Below are positions 49,719 to 58,574 of a stretch of 64,000 nucleotides of DNA, in pieces. A program made the translations under genes and the position numbers. The stretch's first letter is position 1. Each line of letters opens with the position of its first letter. Source of the stretch: Planctomycetota bacterium (lineage in GTDB: Bacteria; Planctomycetota; Phycisphaerae; Phycisphaerales; SM1A02). The notes below the pieces were generated by a model. It ran no database searches, was not told the origin of the DNA, and saw only the letters and a list, made by a program, of their open reading frames with translations. The stretch lies in the NCBI GenBank assembly GCA_017859745.1, contig JAFMML010000005.1, positions 1 through 64,000 on the forward strand. Reading direction: 5' to 3'.

Positions 49719-52700
49719 ATGCCCAAGCTTGCCCTCAAGTTCGCCCTGATCGTCGCGGTCGCCGCCATCTGCCTCCTGCAGATCTTCCCCGTCGAGCGGC
49801 AGATCCGCCTCGGCAAGGATCTGCGCGGCGGCGTGAGCCTCACCTATTCGGTCCGGGTTCCGGAAGGCGCCACCAGCGACGAGGTGCTGGCGCAGGTGAT
49901 CGACGTGCTCAAGCAGCGGGTCAACCCCCGCGGCGTGCTCGACATCTCGATGGAGCCGCAGGGCGGCGATCGCATCGAAGTGGTCATGCCCCTGCCGAAC
50001 CCGGCGGTCCGGGAGCTGCAGACCGCCTTCCGAGACCGTCTCGCCGACCTGCTCGACTGCACCAACATCCGTCCCGGCGAACTGGACGCGGCGCTGCTCT
50101 CGGGGACCCTCGCCACACGCCTCGCCTGCCTCGCCGATGCCACCACGCTGGAGCGCCTGCAGGTCGAGCACGATGCGGTCCGGCAGGCTCGCCTCGAGTT
50201 GCAGGAGGCCTCCATCAATCAGGCGGATCCGGAGACGGTCTCGGCGATCGAAGATCGGATCGTCGACGCGGAGATCCGATTCGATCGACTTCGGGCCCGG
50301 GTGCTGCGTCCGCTTGCCGAAGCCCGAGTCCTCCGGATCCTCGCCCTGGAAACCCAGGGGCCGGTGAGCCTCGATTCCCAGGGCAATCCGATGGCGGGTC
50401 CCGACGGCAACGTGATGCGGGATCCGTCGCCGCGGGCCGAAGCCCTGCTGGGACTCGCGGCGGAGTACCCCGGTCAACGGGAGCGGCTCGATGCCCTCGT
50501 CGAGGCGTACGACGCCTACGCGGCGCAGCGCACCGGCCTCGACGACCCGGAGGACCTGAAGCGCCTCCTGCGTGGCGCAGGCGTCCTCGAGTTCCGCATC
50601 GCCGTCGACAACCAGACGCCCGAAGGCGTCAACGTCGATCTGATGCGGCAGCAGCTCGCGGAGCGCGGCCCCCGCAACACCGACAGCCTGGTGGCCCGCT
50701 GGTTCGAGATCCACGACCTGAAGCAGTGGTACTCCGACGACGAGCAGCTGGCGGCGCTCGAGGCCGATCCGGCGTCGTTCTTCGCCCGACGCGGCCTCGC
50801 CGCCGCGGAACGGGACGGCCGCTACTACCTGCTGCTGTACACCACGCCTCAGAAGAGCCTCACCCACGGCGGCGAACGACCGTGGTCGATCCGCAGCGCC
50901 GGCCGGACCCGGGACGAACTCGGGCGGACCGCGGTCGCCTTCGCGATGGATCAGGGCGGTGCGGCCCAGCTCGGACGCCTCACCGGCCCCGCGGTCGGAC
51001 AGCCGATGGCGATCATCCTCGACGGCAAGGTCTACGGGGCCCCGACCCTGAACAGTCGGATCTCGAGCAACGGCCAGATCACCGGCAGCTTCAGCGACGA
51101 GGAGATCAACTACCTGATCCGCGTGCTTGCCGCAGGCGCCCTCGAGGCCCGACTCAGCCCGGAGCCGATCGCGGTCAACGTGCTGGGCCCCTCGATCGGC
51201 AAGGAGAATCTCGTCATCGGTCTCGAGGCGGTCGCGCTCTCGGTGATCGTGGTGGCCGTGATCATGCTGGGGTACTACTTCCTCGCCGGTCTGGTCGCCG
51301 ACATCTCGCTGCTGCTCAACGGCATCGTCATCTTCGGGGTGATGGCGATGATCGACGGAACCTTCACGCTGCCGGGGCTTGCTGGCATCGCCTTGACGAT
51401 CGGCATGGCGGTCGACGCCAACGTGCTGATCTACGAGCGGATCCGCGAGGAGATCGTCAACCACGGCGAGAAGTTGAGGGATGCGGTCCGTCTGGGCTTC
51501 GGAAAGGCGCTGAGCGCCATCCTCGACGGCAACATCACCAACCTGATCGTCTGCTTCGTGCTCTATCAGACCGCCGCGACCGAGGTGAAGGGCTTCGCGC
51601 TGACGCTTTCGATCGGCGTGCTCGCCACGCTGTTCACGACGCTCTTCGCCGCACGGGCGATCCTCGACTTCTACGTCGAGGTCCTGAAGGCGAAGTCGCT
51701 GCCCATGCTGCCGACCGTCGTGCCGGCGATCCACCGTCTGCTCGAACCTCGCATCGACTGGGTTCGCTGGCGAGGCATCCTCGTGCCGGGCAGCGTCGTG
51801 GCGGCGGTGCTGGGTCTGGTCGTCTTCTTCTCGACCGGCCGTGACATGCTGGAGACGGAGTTCCGCGGCGGTGTCAGCCTGACGATGACCACCCGCGAGC
51901 GGCCCGACGGCACGCGGAGCCTGCTGGCCCGCGCCGACGTGGAGGATCGCCTGCGGGAAGTCGGACGCAACACCGACGACGGCCCGCTCTCCGAACTGGC
52001 CCAGGCGAAGGTCTTGACCGTCGGCGAGGCCACCGCCGACTTCGAGGCGTCGAGCTTCACGATCAAGGTCGGCAATCCACCGGGGGCGGGCGACGACGAC
52101 GCCATCACCGCCGCGGTGGTGGCTGCCGTGGTCGAGGAGTTCGGCGACGAGCTCGACGTCGTGCGCCCGGTCGCGTTCGAGGGATCCGGCGAGGACGCCC
52201 ATGCCACGCGCACCTTCGTGATCGAACGATCCGGCCTCGACGAGGTCCTGCGGCGCGACGGGGTTCCGGATCGAAACGTCGACGACTTCCGAGGTGGTGT
52301 GGCGGTCCTCGTCGAGGGGATCGAGCCACCCATCACGCCGGACGACGCCGCGCAGCGGATCGAACGGATGCGGACCCAGCCCGACTACTCCGCGGCGGCG
52401 GGCCGACGCGTCGAGGTCGTGGGCCTCGATCCCGCGAACCCCGCCGATCCCGACTCGGGGCATCGCGCCTTGGCGATCCTCGTGGACGATCCCGAGATCA
52501 ACGCGCTCGACATCGAGTTCGAGACCTGGGATCGCGAACTCGCCGCGGCCGAGTGGGCGTTGATCGATGCGGCGCTGACGCGTCCCCCGAGCCTCGATCA
52601 GGTCAGCAGCTTTTCCCCGAAGGTGGCGGAGAACCTCGCTGCAAGCGCCGTCGTGGCGGTGGTGTTGAGCCTTCTGGGCATGCTGGTCTACATCTGGGCC

Positions 52701-53225
52701 CGATTCGGAAGCCTCCGGTACTCCGCGGCGGCGATCGCGGCGCTCTGCTTCAACGTGTGCATCTGTCTTGGAGCACTTGCTCTCTCGCTTCGGGTCGCCC
52801 CGACGATGTTCGGCCAGGCCCTGCACATCGAGGAGTTTCGGATCGACCTGAACGTGGTCGCGGGCCTGCTCACGATCATCGGATACAGCCTCAACGACAC
52901 CATCGTCATCCTCGACCGGATTCGCGAGAACCGCGGCAAGCTCAGCTATGCGTCTCGAAGCGCCGTGAATCTCGCGATCAACCAGACCTTCAGCCGAACG
53001 ATCCTGACCAGCGGCACCACCATCGTCACCGCCGGCATCCTGTTCTGGCTCGGCGGCACCGGCATCCGACCCTTCGCCTTCACGTTCCTGATCGGTCTGA
53101 TCGTGGCGACCTACAGCTCCGTCGCGATCGCGGCGCCGCTCGTCTGGGATCGCAGGCAGTCCAGCGGCCGCCGCGTCGACGACGACGGTGGCCGATCGGA
53201 AGGCGGCGAGATCGTTCCAGCGTGA
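49719..53225 (+). CDS. secDF: Fused SecDF protein-export subunit
   Basis: 1168-aa inner-membrane protein that uses the proton gradient to pull exported proteins from the Sec channel. The SecD half (about residues 1-620) starts with a helix, then LGKDLRGGVSLTY. It has a large periplasmic domain with an Asp/Arg-rich insertion, and the helix bundle includes TIGMAVDANVLIYERIREEI. The SecF half (about 640-1168) has LETEFRGGVSL and GYSLNDTIVILDRIRENR. Fusion of SecD and SecF occurs in Planctomycetes and some Firmicutes. The periplasmic parts are longer than in the separate E. coli proteins. Confidence 0.93.
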   Translation: MPKLALKFALIVAVAAICLLQIFPVERQIRLGKDLRGGVSLTYSVRVPEGATSDEVLAQVIDVLKQRVNPRGVLDISMEPQGGDRIEVVMPLPNPAVRELQTAFRDRLADLLDCTNIRPGELDAALLSGTLATRLACLADATTLERLQVEHDAVRQARLELQEASINQADPETVSAIEDRIVDAEIRFDRLRARVLRPLAEARVLRILALETQGPVSLDSQGNPMAGPDGNVMRDPSPRAEALLGLAAEYPGQRERLDALVEAYDAYAAQRTGLDDPEDLKRLLRGAGVLEFRIAVDNQTPEGVNVDLMRQQLAERGPRNTDSLVARWFEIHDLKQWYSDDEQLAALEADPASFFARRGLAAAERDGRYYLLLYTTPQKSLTHGGERPWSIRSAGRTRDELGRTAVAFAMDQGGAAQLGRLTGPAVGQPMAIILDGKVYGAPTLNSRISSNGQITGSFSDEEINYLIRVLAAGALEARLSPEPIAVNVLGPSIGKENLVIGLEAVALSVIVVAVIMLGYYFLAGLVADISLLLNGIVIFGVMAMIDGTFTLPGLAGIALTIGMAVDANVLIYERIREEIVNHGEKLRDAVRLGFGKALSAILDGNITNLIVCFVLYQTAATEVKGFALTLSIGVLATLFTTLFAARAILDFYVEVLKAKSLPMLPTVVPAIHRLLEPRIDWVRWRGILVPGSVVAAVLGLVVFFSTGRDMLETEFRGGVSLTMTTRERPDGTRSLLARADVEDRLREVGRNTDDGPLSELAQAKVLTVGEATADFEASSFTIKVGNPPGAGDDDAITAAVVAAVVEEFGDELDVVRPVAFEGSGEDAHATRTFVIERSGLDEVLRRDGVPDRNVDDFRGGVAVLVEGIEPPITPDDAAQRIERMRTQPDYSAAAGRRVEVVGLDPANPADPDSGHRALAILVDDPEINALDIEFETWDRELAAAEWALIDAALTRPPSLDQVSSFSPKVAENLAASAVVAVVLSLLGMLVYIWARFGSLRYSAAAIAALCFNVCICLGALALSLRVAPTMFGQALHIEEFRIDLNVVAGLLTIIGYSLNDTIVILDRIRENRGKLSYASRSAVNLAINQTFSRTILTSGTTIVTAGILFWLGGTGIRPFAFTFLIGLIVATYSSVAIAAPLVWDRRQSSGRRVDDDGGRSEGGEIVPA

Positions 53226-53276
53226 CTCGATGTCGCGGATCCGCGGATCCATGAAAGGTTGCAGGAGGACCCGCCG

Positions 53277-53903
53277 TTGACCCGTGGCGCCCGAACCTTG
53301 TTGGCGATGGTGTTTCTCGCCTTCGTCCTCGTCGGCAGCTACTACGTGTGGACCGGACCGGAAGTCGCGCCGCTCGGCGAGCGAGCGACTCTCGAGGTCG
53401 TTCCTCCCCCGGCGGGAGGGCGGGATCGGGTGCTGGCCCCTCGCGGAGATCGCGAGGCCATGCCATTGGCGGTGGTCCGGGGGGACGATCGGGGAGTTGC
53501 CGTCCCGACGGCGATCGCCGAAGAGGCGCCCACGGCCGGGACGCTTCCGCGTTCGACGATCGAGCGTCCTCTTGGCGTGATCGAGGTGCTCCCGCGTCGC
53601 CTCGGCGACGACTTGGACGCCGGCGATGCCGATGATCCCGATGATCCCGATGATGCCGATGCTCCGGATGATGCCGAGGATGCGGAGTCGGGGAATGTCG
53701 ATTCGACCGACGGCGACGCGGAGTCGGCGCGTCGAGTGGTGGTCGGCGAGGGGGACACCCTGTCGTCGATCGCACGGCGGCTGCTCGGCGATGGATCGCG
53801 GTGGCGGGAGATCTATCTCGCCAATCGCGACGCCATCGGACCCGATCCGAATGCGCTGCGCGTCGGGCAGGAGCTGACGTTGCCGGTCGATTCGCCGCAG
53901 TGA
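53277..53903 (+). CDS. LysM-domain membrane-anchored protein
   Basis: 208-aa protein. An N-terminal transmembrane helix ([19 protein letters not shown]) is followed by a low-complexity linker that includes an Asp/Ala/Pro-rich run at about residues 118-140, and a single C-terminal LysM domain ([20 protein letters not shown] to VGQELTLP). LysM binds peptidoglycan GlcNAc, so the protein probably sits on the wall side. The TTG start is supported by AGGAGG 8 nt upstream; another TTG at 53259 lies before that site and is less likely. Its stop overlaps the next start (GTGA). Confidence 0.8.
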   Translation: MTRGARTLLAMVFLAFVLVGSYYVWTGPEVAPLGERATLEVVPPPAGGRDRVLAPRGDREAMPLAVVRGDDRGVAVPTAIAEEAPTAGTLPRSTIERPLGVIEVLPRRLGDDLDAGDADDPDDPDDADAPDDAEDAESGNVDSTDGDAESARRVVVGEGDTLSSIARRLLGDGSRWREIYLANRDAIGPDPNALRVGQELTLPVDSPQ

Positions 53904-54805
53904 CCGCGGTGCGAGCCTTCTTCCATCCCGGCTACGAGACGCCGCTTCCGGAAGGGCACCCGTTTCCGATGTCGAAGTTCTCGCGGTTGAGGCGAATCCT
54001 CGTCGCCGAGGGAATCTGCCGGGATCACGATCTGCAGCAGCCGGAGGAGGTCGATCTCGAACTGCTGCAACCGGTCCACACCCCGAGCTACCTCGGACGA
54101 CTCGCGAACGGGACGTTGACGCGAGCCGAGGAACGGCGTCTCGGCCTGCCATGGTCCGCAGCGTTGTGGCGACGCAGCCGCCTTGCGGTCTCGGGCACGA
54201 TCGGCGCCGCGAGGCTCGCGCTCGAGGACGGGGTTGCCGCGAACCTCGCCGGCGGAACCCACCACGCGCTGCCCGACGCGGGCGAGGGATTCTGCGTCTT
54301 GAACGACGTGGCGGCCGCGGTGCATCGAATCCGCGACGAAGGCCGGGCCGAGCGCTTCCTCGTCGTCGATCTCGATGTGCATCAGGGCAACGGCACCGCC
54401 GCCTGTCTTCGTTCCGACGATCGGGCATTCACGTTCTCGATGCACGGAGAACGGAACTTCCCGTTGCGAAAGACGCCCTCCGATCTCGACATCGGCCTGC
54501 CCGACCATGCGGGGGATCTCGCGTATCTCGAGGCGTTGCGATCCCACCTCGATGCGGTCGTGGATCGGAGTCGCCCGGATCTGGCGTTCTATCTCGCGGG
54601 CGTCGACGTGGTGGTGGGAGATCGCTACGGACGGCTCGCCCTGACCCGCGAAGGACTCAGGGAACGCGATCGCTTCGTGGTGGAGACCCTGCGTCGACGG
54701 GGCATTCCGTTCGTGCTGCTGCTCGCCGGCGGCTACGCCCGCACTGCTGAACTGACCGCGGATCTCCATGCGACGGTGCACCGCGTCGTCGCGGGGCGAT
54801 GCTGA
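53900..54805 (+). CDS. Histone deacetylase-like amidohydrolase
   Basis: 301-aa zinc hydrolase of the arginase/deacetylase superfamily. [19 protein letters not shown] carries the paired catalytic histidines. The zinc ligands are in [12 protein letters not shown] (Asp, His) and [14 protein letters not shown] (Asp). The pattern fits the class IV-like bacterial 'histone deacetylase family' proteins, which deacetylate small acyl-amines or proteins; the substrate is not known. It is translationally coupled to the LysM gene (GTGA overlap). It is convergent with kamA, only 7 bp away. Confidence 0.83.
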   Translation: MTAVRAFFHPGYETPLPEGHPFPMSKFSRLRRILVAEGICRDHDLQQPEEVDLELLQPVHTPSYLGRLANGTLTRAEERRLGLPWSAALWRRSRLAVSGTIGAARLALEDGVAANLAGGTHHALPDAGEGFCVLNDVAAAVHRIRDEGRAERFLVVDLDVHQGNGTAACLRSDDRAFTFSMHGERNFPLRKTPSDLDIGLPDHAGDLAYLEALRSHLDAVVDRSRPDLAFYLAGVDVVVGDRYGRLALTREGLRERDRFVVETLRRRGIPFVLLLAGGYARTAELTADLHATVHRVVAGRC

Positions 54806-54812
54806 CGGCGAC

Positions 54813-56162
54813 TCAGGCGTGCACGGTCATCGGCACGAAGCGCCGCTGCTCGCCCCAGGCCGAAGGGAACATCTCCGCATCGCGCTCCGTGAGCGGTTCG
54901 AGCTGGTCGAACCAGACGGCCTTGGGGTCGAACTTCGCGAAGAAGGGCTGCCTGACGAGTTCGGGCCGCCGGCACTGGAGATACTCAAGCAGGAACGCCT
55001 TCTGCGAACCGACCTGCTGCACGCCGAGCACGTGCACCTTGCCGGGCCACGCCGACATCGACGGGCCTCGCACCGTTCGGGCGATGCCCGAGACGCCCTG
55101 GTACGCGCTGCGGAACAGGTTCCAGCATTCGACCAGCGGCAGTTCGAAGTACCGCCTCGCGCCGGTGTCCCGCTCGACGAACATGTAGTAGGGGATGCAG
55201 CCGAGACGGACTCCCTCCTGCCACATCGTCCGCCAGACCTCCGCATCGTCGTTGACGTGGCGGATGGCCGGACTCTGCATGCGGATGTTCGCGCCGGTGC
55301 TTCGAATTCTCGACACCGCGCGACGAGCGACGTCCGTGGAGAGCTCCACCGGGTGGGAGTAGTGGCCCATCACGCTCACGGTCCGGCCGCTTGCGACGAT
55401 CGCCTCGAAGGTCGCCAGCATCTCGTCGGCATCGGCGTCGGTGACGAACCGCTGCGGCCAGTAGGCCACGCTCTTGGTCCCGATGCGGATCGTGCGGATG
55501 TGGTCGAGACGCGGATCGGCGAGAATCGCATCGATGTAGCGACGGAAGATCGCGGTCTTCATCACCATCGGGTCGCCGCCGGTGAAGAGCAGGTCGGTCA
55601 CCTCGCGATGCTCGGCGAGGTAGCGGATCAGGAGATCCGCGTCGTTGGAGCGGAACTTGAGGCTCTCGTCTCCGACGAACTGTGCCCATCGGAAGCAGAA
55701 GGTGCAGTAGGCGTGGCAGGTCTGCCCCTGCGAGGGGAAGAACAGCACCGTCTGCGGATACTTGTGCTGCGCACCCGGCAGCACTTCGCCGTCCACCATG
55801 GGAACGTTGTCGGTCTGCTGGCCGGCGGGGTGGGGATTGAGGTCGGCGCGGATCTCCGCGACGGCGACCTTCAGACCTTCGGAATTCTCGTTCTCGAGCA
55901 GGGACTTGACCCGCTCGTAGTGTTCGTCCGCCAGCATCCCGCGTTGGGGGAAGGTCAGCTGGAAGATCGGGTCGTTGGGCACCTTCGACCAGTCGATCAA
56001 CTCCTCCATCACGTACCGGTTGGTCCGGAAGGGGAGCACCCGGGCAACCACCTCGATCGCGTCGCGGAGATCCGCATCCAGCGCGTTCCACTCGGGGGCC
56101 TTGTGGACATTGGACAGGATGACGGGTGCGTACCGCTCAGGGGTGGGCTGGGCGTCGATCAT
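54813..56162 (-). CDS. kamA: Lysine 2,3-aminomutase family radical-SAM protein
   Basis: 449-aa enzyme. The radical-SAM cluster motif is CHAYCTFC. LLFTGGDPMVMKTAIFRRYI and the PLP-binding region near the C-terminus fit the KamA/YodO family, which interconverts L-alpha- and beta-lysine. The long N-terminal domain (about 130 residues) argues for KamA over the shorter EpmB. Beta-lysine could serve osmoprotection or catabolism; no partner gene is nearby. The ATG at 56162 has GAGGA about 5 nt upstream. PLP Lys was not assigned with certainty. Confidence 0.85.
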   Translation of the reverse strand: MIDAQPTPERYAPVILSNVHKAPEWNALDADLRDAIEVVARVLPFRTNRYVMEELIDWSKVPNDPIFQLTFPQRGMLADEHYERVKSLLENENSEGLKVAVAEIRADLNPHPAGQQTDNVPMVDGEVLPGAQHKYPQTVLFFPSQGQTCHAYCTFCFRWAQFVGDESLKFRSNDADLLIRYLAEHREVTDLLFTGGDPMVMKTAIFRRYIDAILADPRLDHIRTIRIGTKSVAYWPQRFVTDADADEMLATFEAIVASGRTVSVMGHYSHPVELSTDVARRAVSRIRSTGANIRMQSPAIRHVNDDAEVWRTMWQEGVRLGCIPYYMFVERDTGARRYFELPLVECWNLFRSAYQGVSGIARTVRGPSMSAWPGKVHVLGVQQVGSQKAFLLEYLQCRRPELVRQPFFAKFDPKAVWFDQLEPLTERDAEMFPSAWGEQRRFVPMTVHA

Positions 56163-56572
56163 GGGAATCCTCGACTGAGTCGGATGGCGTCGCCCCACGA
56201 GGCGGGACATCGAACCACCCGATCGGTGGTGGAGGAATCCACCGTGTCGATGTGGATTCGTCCGGAGGGAGGACGGCGGTGCATCCTCCAAGCGATGTAG
56301 GCGACTCGGCGACGAACACGAGGTCCACCACCTCCACCACGACGAAGGGCCGCGGATCGGTCGGTGCGATTCAAGGCGTTCGGAGGATCCCGGTCAAGCG
56401 CCGGCCGCCGATTGGGGGGAGCTCGCGCCCCGCACGCTGCTGGAGCAGGCCGCCTCGGGCGTCCGATATCGGCAAGGCGGGGCGTCGAGATTCCGCGGCA
56501 CGCGGCGCCGATTCGATCGCCCGCCGCGTCGCGATGGTCGCGCCTCGCCTCACCTTCCCGAGCCCGGTCTCG
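56163..56572. other. 410-bp spacer between kamA and pqiA
   Basis: I see no convincing gene here. It contains a perfect 10-bp palindrome CCGATATCGG (56463-56472) and a 9-bp inverted repeat GGTGGTGGA (56225-56233) / TCCACCACC (56324-56332) 90 nt apart. One frame is open through it into pqiA but is Arg/Pro-rich with poor codon bias. Confidence 0.5.
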
Positions 56573-57628
56573 ATGAACGAATCGAACTTCGAACCTCGCG
56601 ATCGCTTGTGGAGCCGTCTCTCGCCGGCCTGGCGCTGGTCGCTCCTGTCGATGATCGTCGTGGCGCTCTCGACGAATGTGGCGGCCCTGCTCGTTCCGTT
56701 TCTCGAGATGAAGGAGGCCTTCCACGCCTCGTTGACCTACGAGCTCCCCGCCGCGGTGAGGTTGATGTGGCGCGAGGGACTGCCCGTGGTGGCCGTTCTG
56801 ATCCTCGTGTTCTCGATCATCTTCCCGCTGACGAAGCTCGTCGGCCTCACCGCGGCGCTGCTTCTGCCGTTCACGCCGCGACGTCGCGCAACCCTCGTGC
56901 GCTGGCTTGCGATCCTGGGTCGCTGGTCGCTGCTCGACGTGTTCGTGGTGATGCTTCTGATGGTGCTCGCAAGCGGCCAGTGGGCCATTTCCACCGAAGT
57001 GCGACCAGGCGTGCAGCTCTTCATGATCGCCATCGGCATCGCGATGACGGTCGCCGAGCTCATGTGTTCGTTCGAGTCTCGACACGAGCCGAGCCCAGCG
57101 AGTGCCGGTCCGGCGACGATGCTGGCAAGAAGCGCGTGGTGGGCCCGGATTTCGATTCCGATCCTGCTTCTGGGGGCCGCGTCGGCGCTGACGCTGGCCC
57201 TCGTCGCCCCGGTGCTTCGCATCCATCAGTTTCTGCTCTCGAGCAACTCCTACAGCATCGGGACCGCGGTCGAGACCCTCTGGCGCGAGCAGCAGATCCT
57301 GTTCGCGTTGCTGATGGCGGTGCTGCTCGGGGGCCTTCCCGCGGCGCGTCTGCTGATGCTTGCCGGAGCCTGGCTCCTCCCGATCGGTCTCCGCGCCTCG
57401 CGGCGCCTGGCGGCGGTCGGCGGCCTCGTGGGCCGCTTTGCCGCCCTCGAGGTCTTTGGCCTGGCCCTGTTTCTGGTGCTGCTGGAGGGACGCGACCTGA
57501 TCCGAACCGAGATCGAGGCCGGCGCCTGGTTCCTGCTGGCGGCCATCGCCCTCGACGCCGCCTTCGTGTTCGTCGCCCGACGGGTCTTCCGGGTCATCTC
57601 CACCCCGTCGGGCGAACCCGCGTCATAA
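56573..57628 (+). CDS. PqiA-like inner-membrane protein
   Basis: 351-aa polytopic protein with about eight helices in two similar halves. The first half has VSIIFPLTKL-like FSIIFPLTKLVGLTAALLLP and WSLLDVFVVMLLMVL, both hallmarks of paraquat-inducible protein A domains; the second half has RFAALEVFGLALFLVLLEG. PqiA proteins work with MCE proteins (PqiB) in lipid transport across the envelope. Here no MCE gene is adjacent, but mlaF-mlaD lies 11 kb away. The usual cysteine pairs of PqiA zinc sites are not seen. It is followed after 10 bp by the unknown gene of the homogentisate group. Confidence 0.75.
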   Translation: MNESNFEPRDRLWSRLSPAWRWSLLSMIVVALSTNVAALLVPFLEMKEAFHASLTYELPAAVRLMWREGLPVVAVLILVFSIIFPLTKLVGLTAALLLPFTPRRRATLVRWLAILGRWSLLDVFVVMLLMVLASGQWAISTEVRPGVQLFMIAIGIAMTVAELMCSFESRHEPSPASAGPATMLARSAWWARISIPILLLGAASALTLALVAPVLRIHQFLLSSNSYSIGTAVETLWREQQILFALLMAVLLGGLPAARLLMLAGAWLLPIGLRASRRLAAVGGLVGRFAALEVFGLALFLVLLEGRDLIRTEIEAGAWFLLAAIALDAAFVFVARRVFRVISTPSGEPAS

Positions 57629-57629
57629 T
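57624..57629 (+). promoter_or_regulatory. -10-like CATAAT before the 311-aa unknown gene
   Basis: CATAAT ends 9 nt before the ATG at 57639. It contains the pqiA stop codon, so coincidence is possible. Confidence 0.3.
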
Positions 57630-57638
57630 CCGCGGTCC

Positions 57639-58574
57639 ATGCGAAGCACCCGCGCCCTGCTTGCCGGCAGCGTCGACTACGCCGGCCTCTTCCCGCCGTC
57701 CAAGCTCGAGATGGAGCCGATGGTCGCTCGCTACGACGAAGCCCTCCGCGGTTCGGAGCGCTGGTTCGTCTCGCGAGTGATCGTGCCGGTCGATCGTCTC
57801 GCGGAGTTCGAGCGTGCCGCAGCCGGCCGCCTGCCGGTCTCGAAGGACGCCCTCGACGCGAACGTCGACGCGTGGGTCCTGAGCGTCGTGGCCCCGCCGC
57901 TCTGGAACAAGGAGGGGGCCCGCACCGTCGAAGCCATCGAGGCCTTCAACCAACGGCACGCCGACAGTCTCGACGGCGCTGCGCTCATCGACACCCTCGA
58001 GGTCAAGGCCGGTTCGAGCGAGCAGATCGACACGGCGCTCGATCGTCTTCCGGAGGAGATCTTCCCGTACTTCGAACTGCCGGTCTTCAAGGACGTACGC
58101 GGGATGGTGGCGGCGATGGCGGGGCTCGACGCCGGGGCGAAGGTCCGAACCGGCGGCGTCACTCCGGAGGAGCATCCCACCGTCGAGCAGTTGGCGGTGT
58201 TCATCGACGCCTGCCGCAACGCCGAGGTGCCCTTCAAGGCCACCGCAGGCCTGCACCATCCACTTCGCCATTGCAACGACGCGGTCCCGGCGGACCAGTT
58301 CGGATGCGTCGGGGTGCTGCTGGGGGCGGCGCTCGCGTGGCACGACCGCATCGATGCGGCGGACCTTCCGGCGATCCTCGACGAACGCGATCCGGCGGCC
58401 TTTCGCTTCGATGCCGACCATGCTTCGTGGCGCGGACATCGGTTGTCCCACGCCGAGATCGTGGAGGCGCGGGAACGCTTCGTGCACAGTTTCGGCTCCT
58501 GCTCGATCGACGAGCCCCTGGAGCATCTCGTCGGCCTCGGTTGGCTCGAGAAGGAGGAGACGTCCCATGCCTGA
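57639..58574 (+). CDS. Conserved protein of unknown function, linked to fumarylacetoacetase
   Basis: 311-aa soluble protein without signal peptide or membrane helix. Segments VDYAGLFPPSKLEME, AKVRTGGVTPEEHPT and VPFKATAGLHHPLRH look like conserved active-site loops; I recall similar uncharacterised proteins in several phyla. The alternation of strands and helices suggests a TIM-barrel-like fold (inference). It overlaps the fumarylacetoacetase gene by 8 nt, so it is translationally coupled to tyrosine/homogentisate catabolism. No glutathione-S-transferase-type maleylacetoacetate isomerase is present here; a role in that or a neighbouring step is possible but unproven. Confidence 0.72.
   Translation: MRSTRALLAGSVDYAGLFPPSKLEMEPMVARYDEALRGSERWFVSRVIVPVDRLAEFERAAAGRLPVSKDALDANVDAWVLSVVAPPLWNKEGARTVEAIEAFNQRHADSLDGAALIDTLEVKAGSSEQIDTALDRLPEEIFPYFELPVFKDVRGMVAAMAGLDAGAKVRTGGVTPEEHPTVEQLAVFIDACRNAEVPFKATAGLHHPLRHCNDAVPADQFGCVGVLLGAALAWHDRIDAADLPAILDERDPAAFRFDADHASWRGHRLSHAEIVEARERFVHSFGSCSIDEPLEHLVGLGWLEKEETSHA

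Noticed and set aside
53626-53680. GATGATCCC-type DNA repeat as a regulatory element
   Set aside because: It encodes the Asp/Pro-rich linker of the LysM protein in frame, which explains it.
49653-54428. 1591-codon open frame opposite secDF, the LysM gene and the deacetylase-like gene
   Set aside because: Longest open frame in the window but entirely antisense to well-supported genes.
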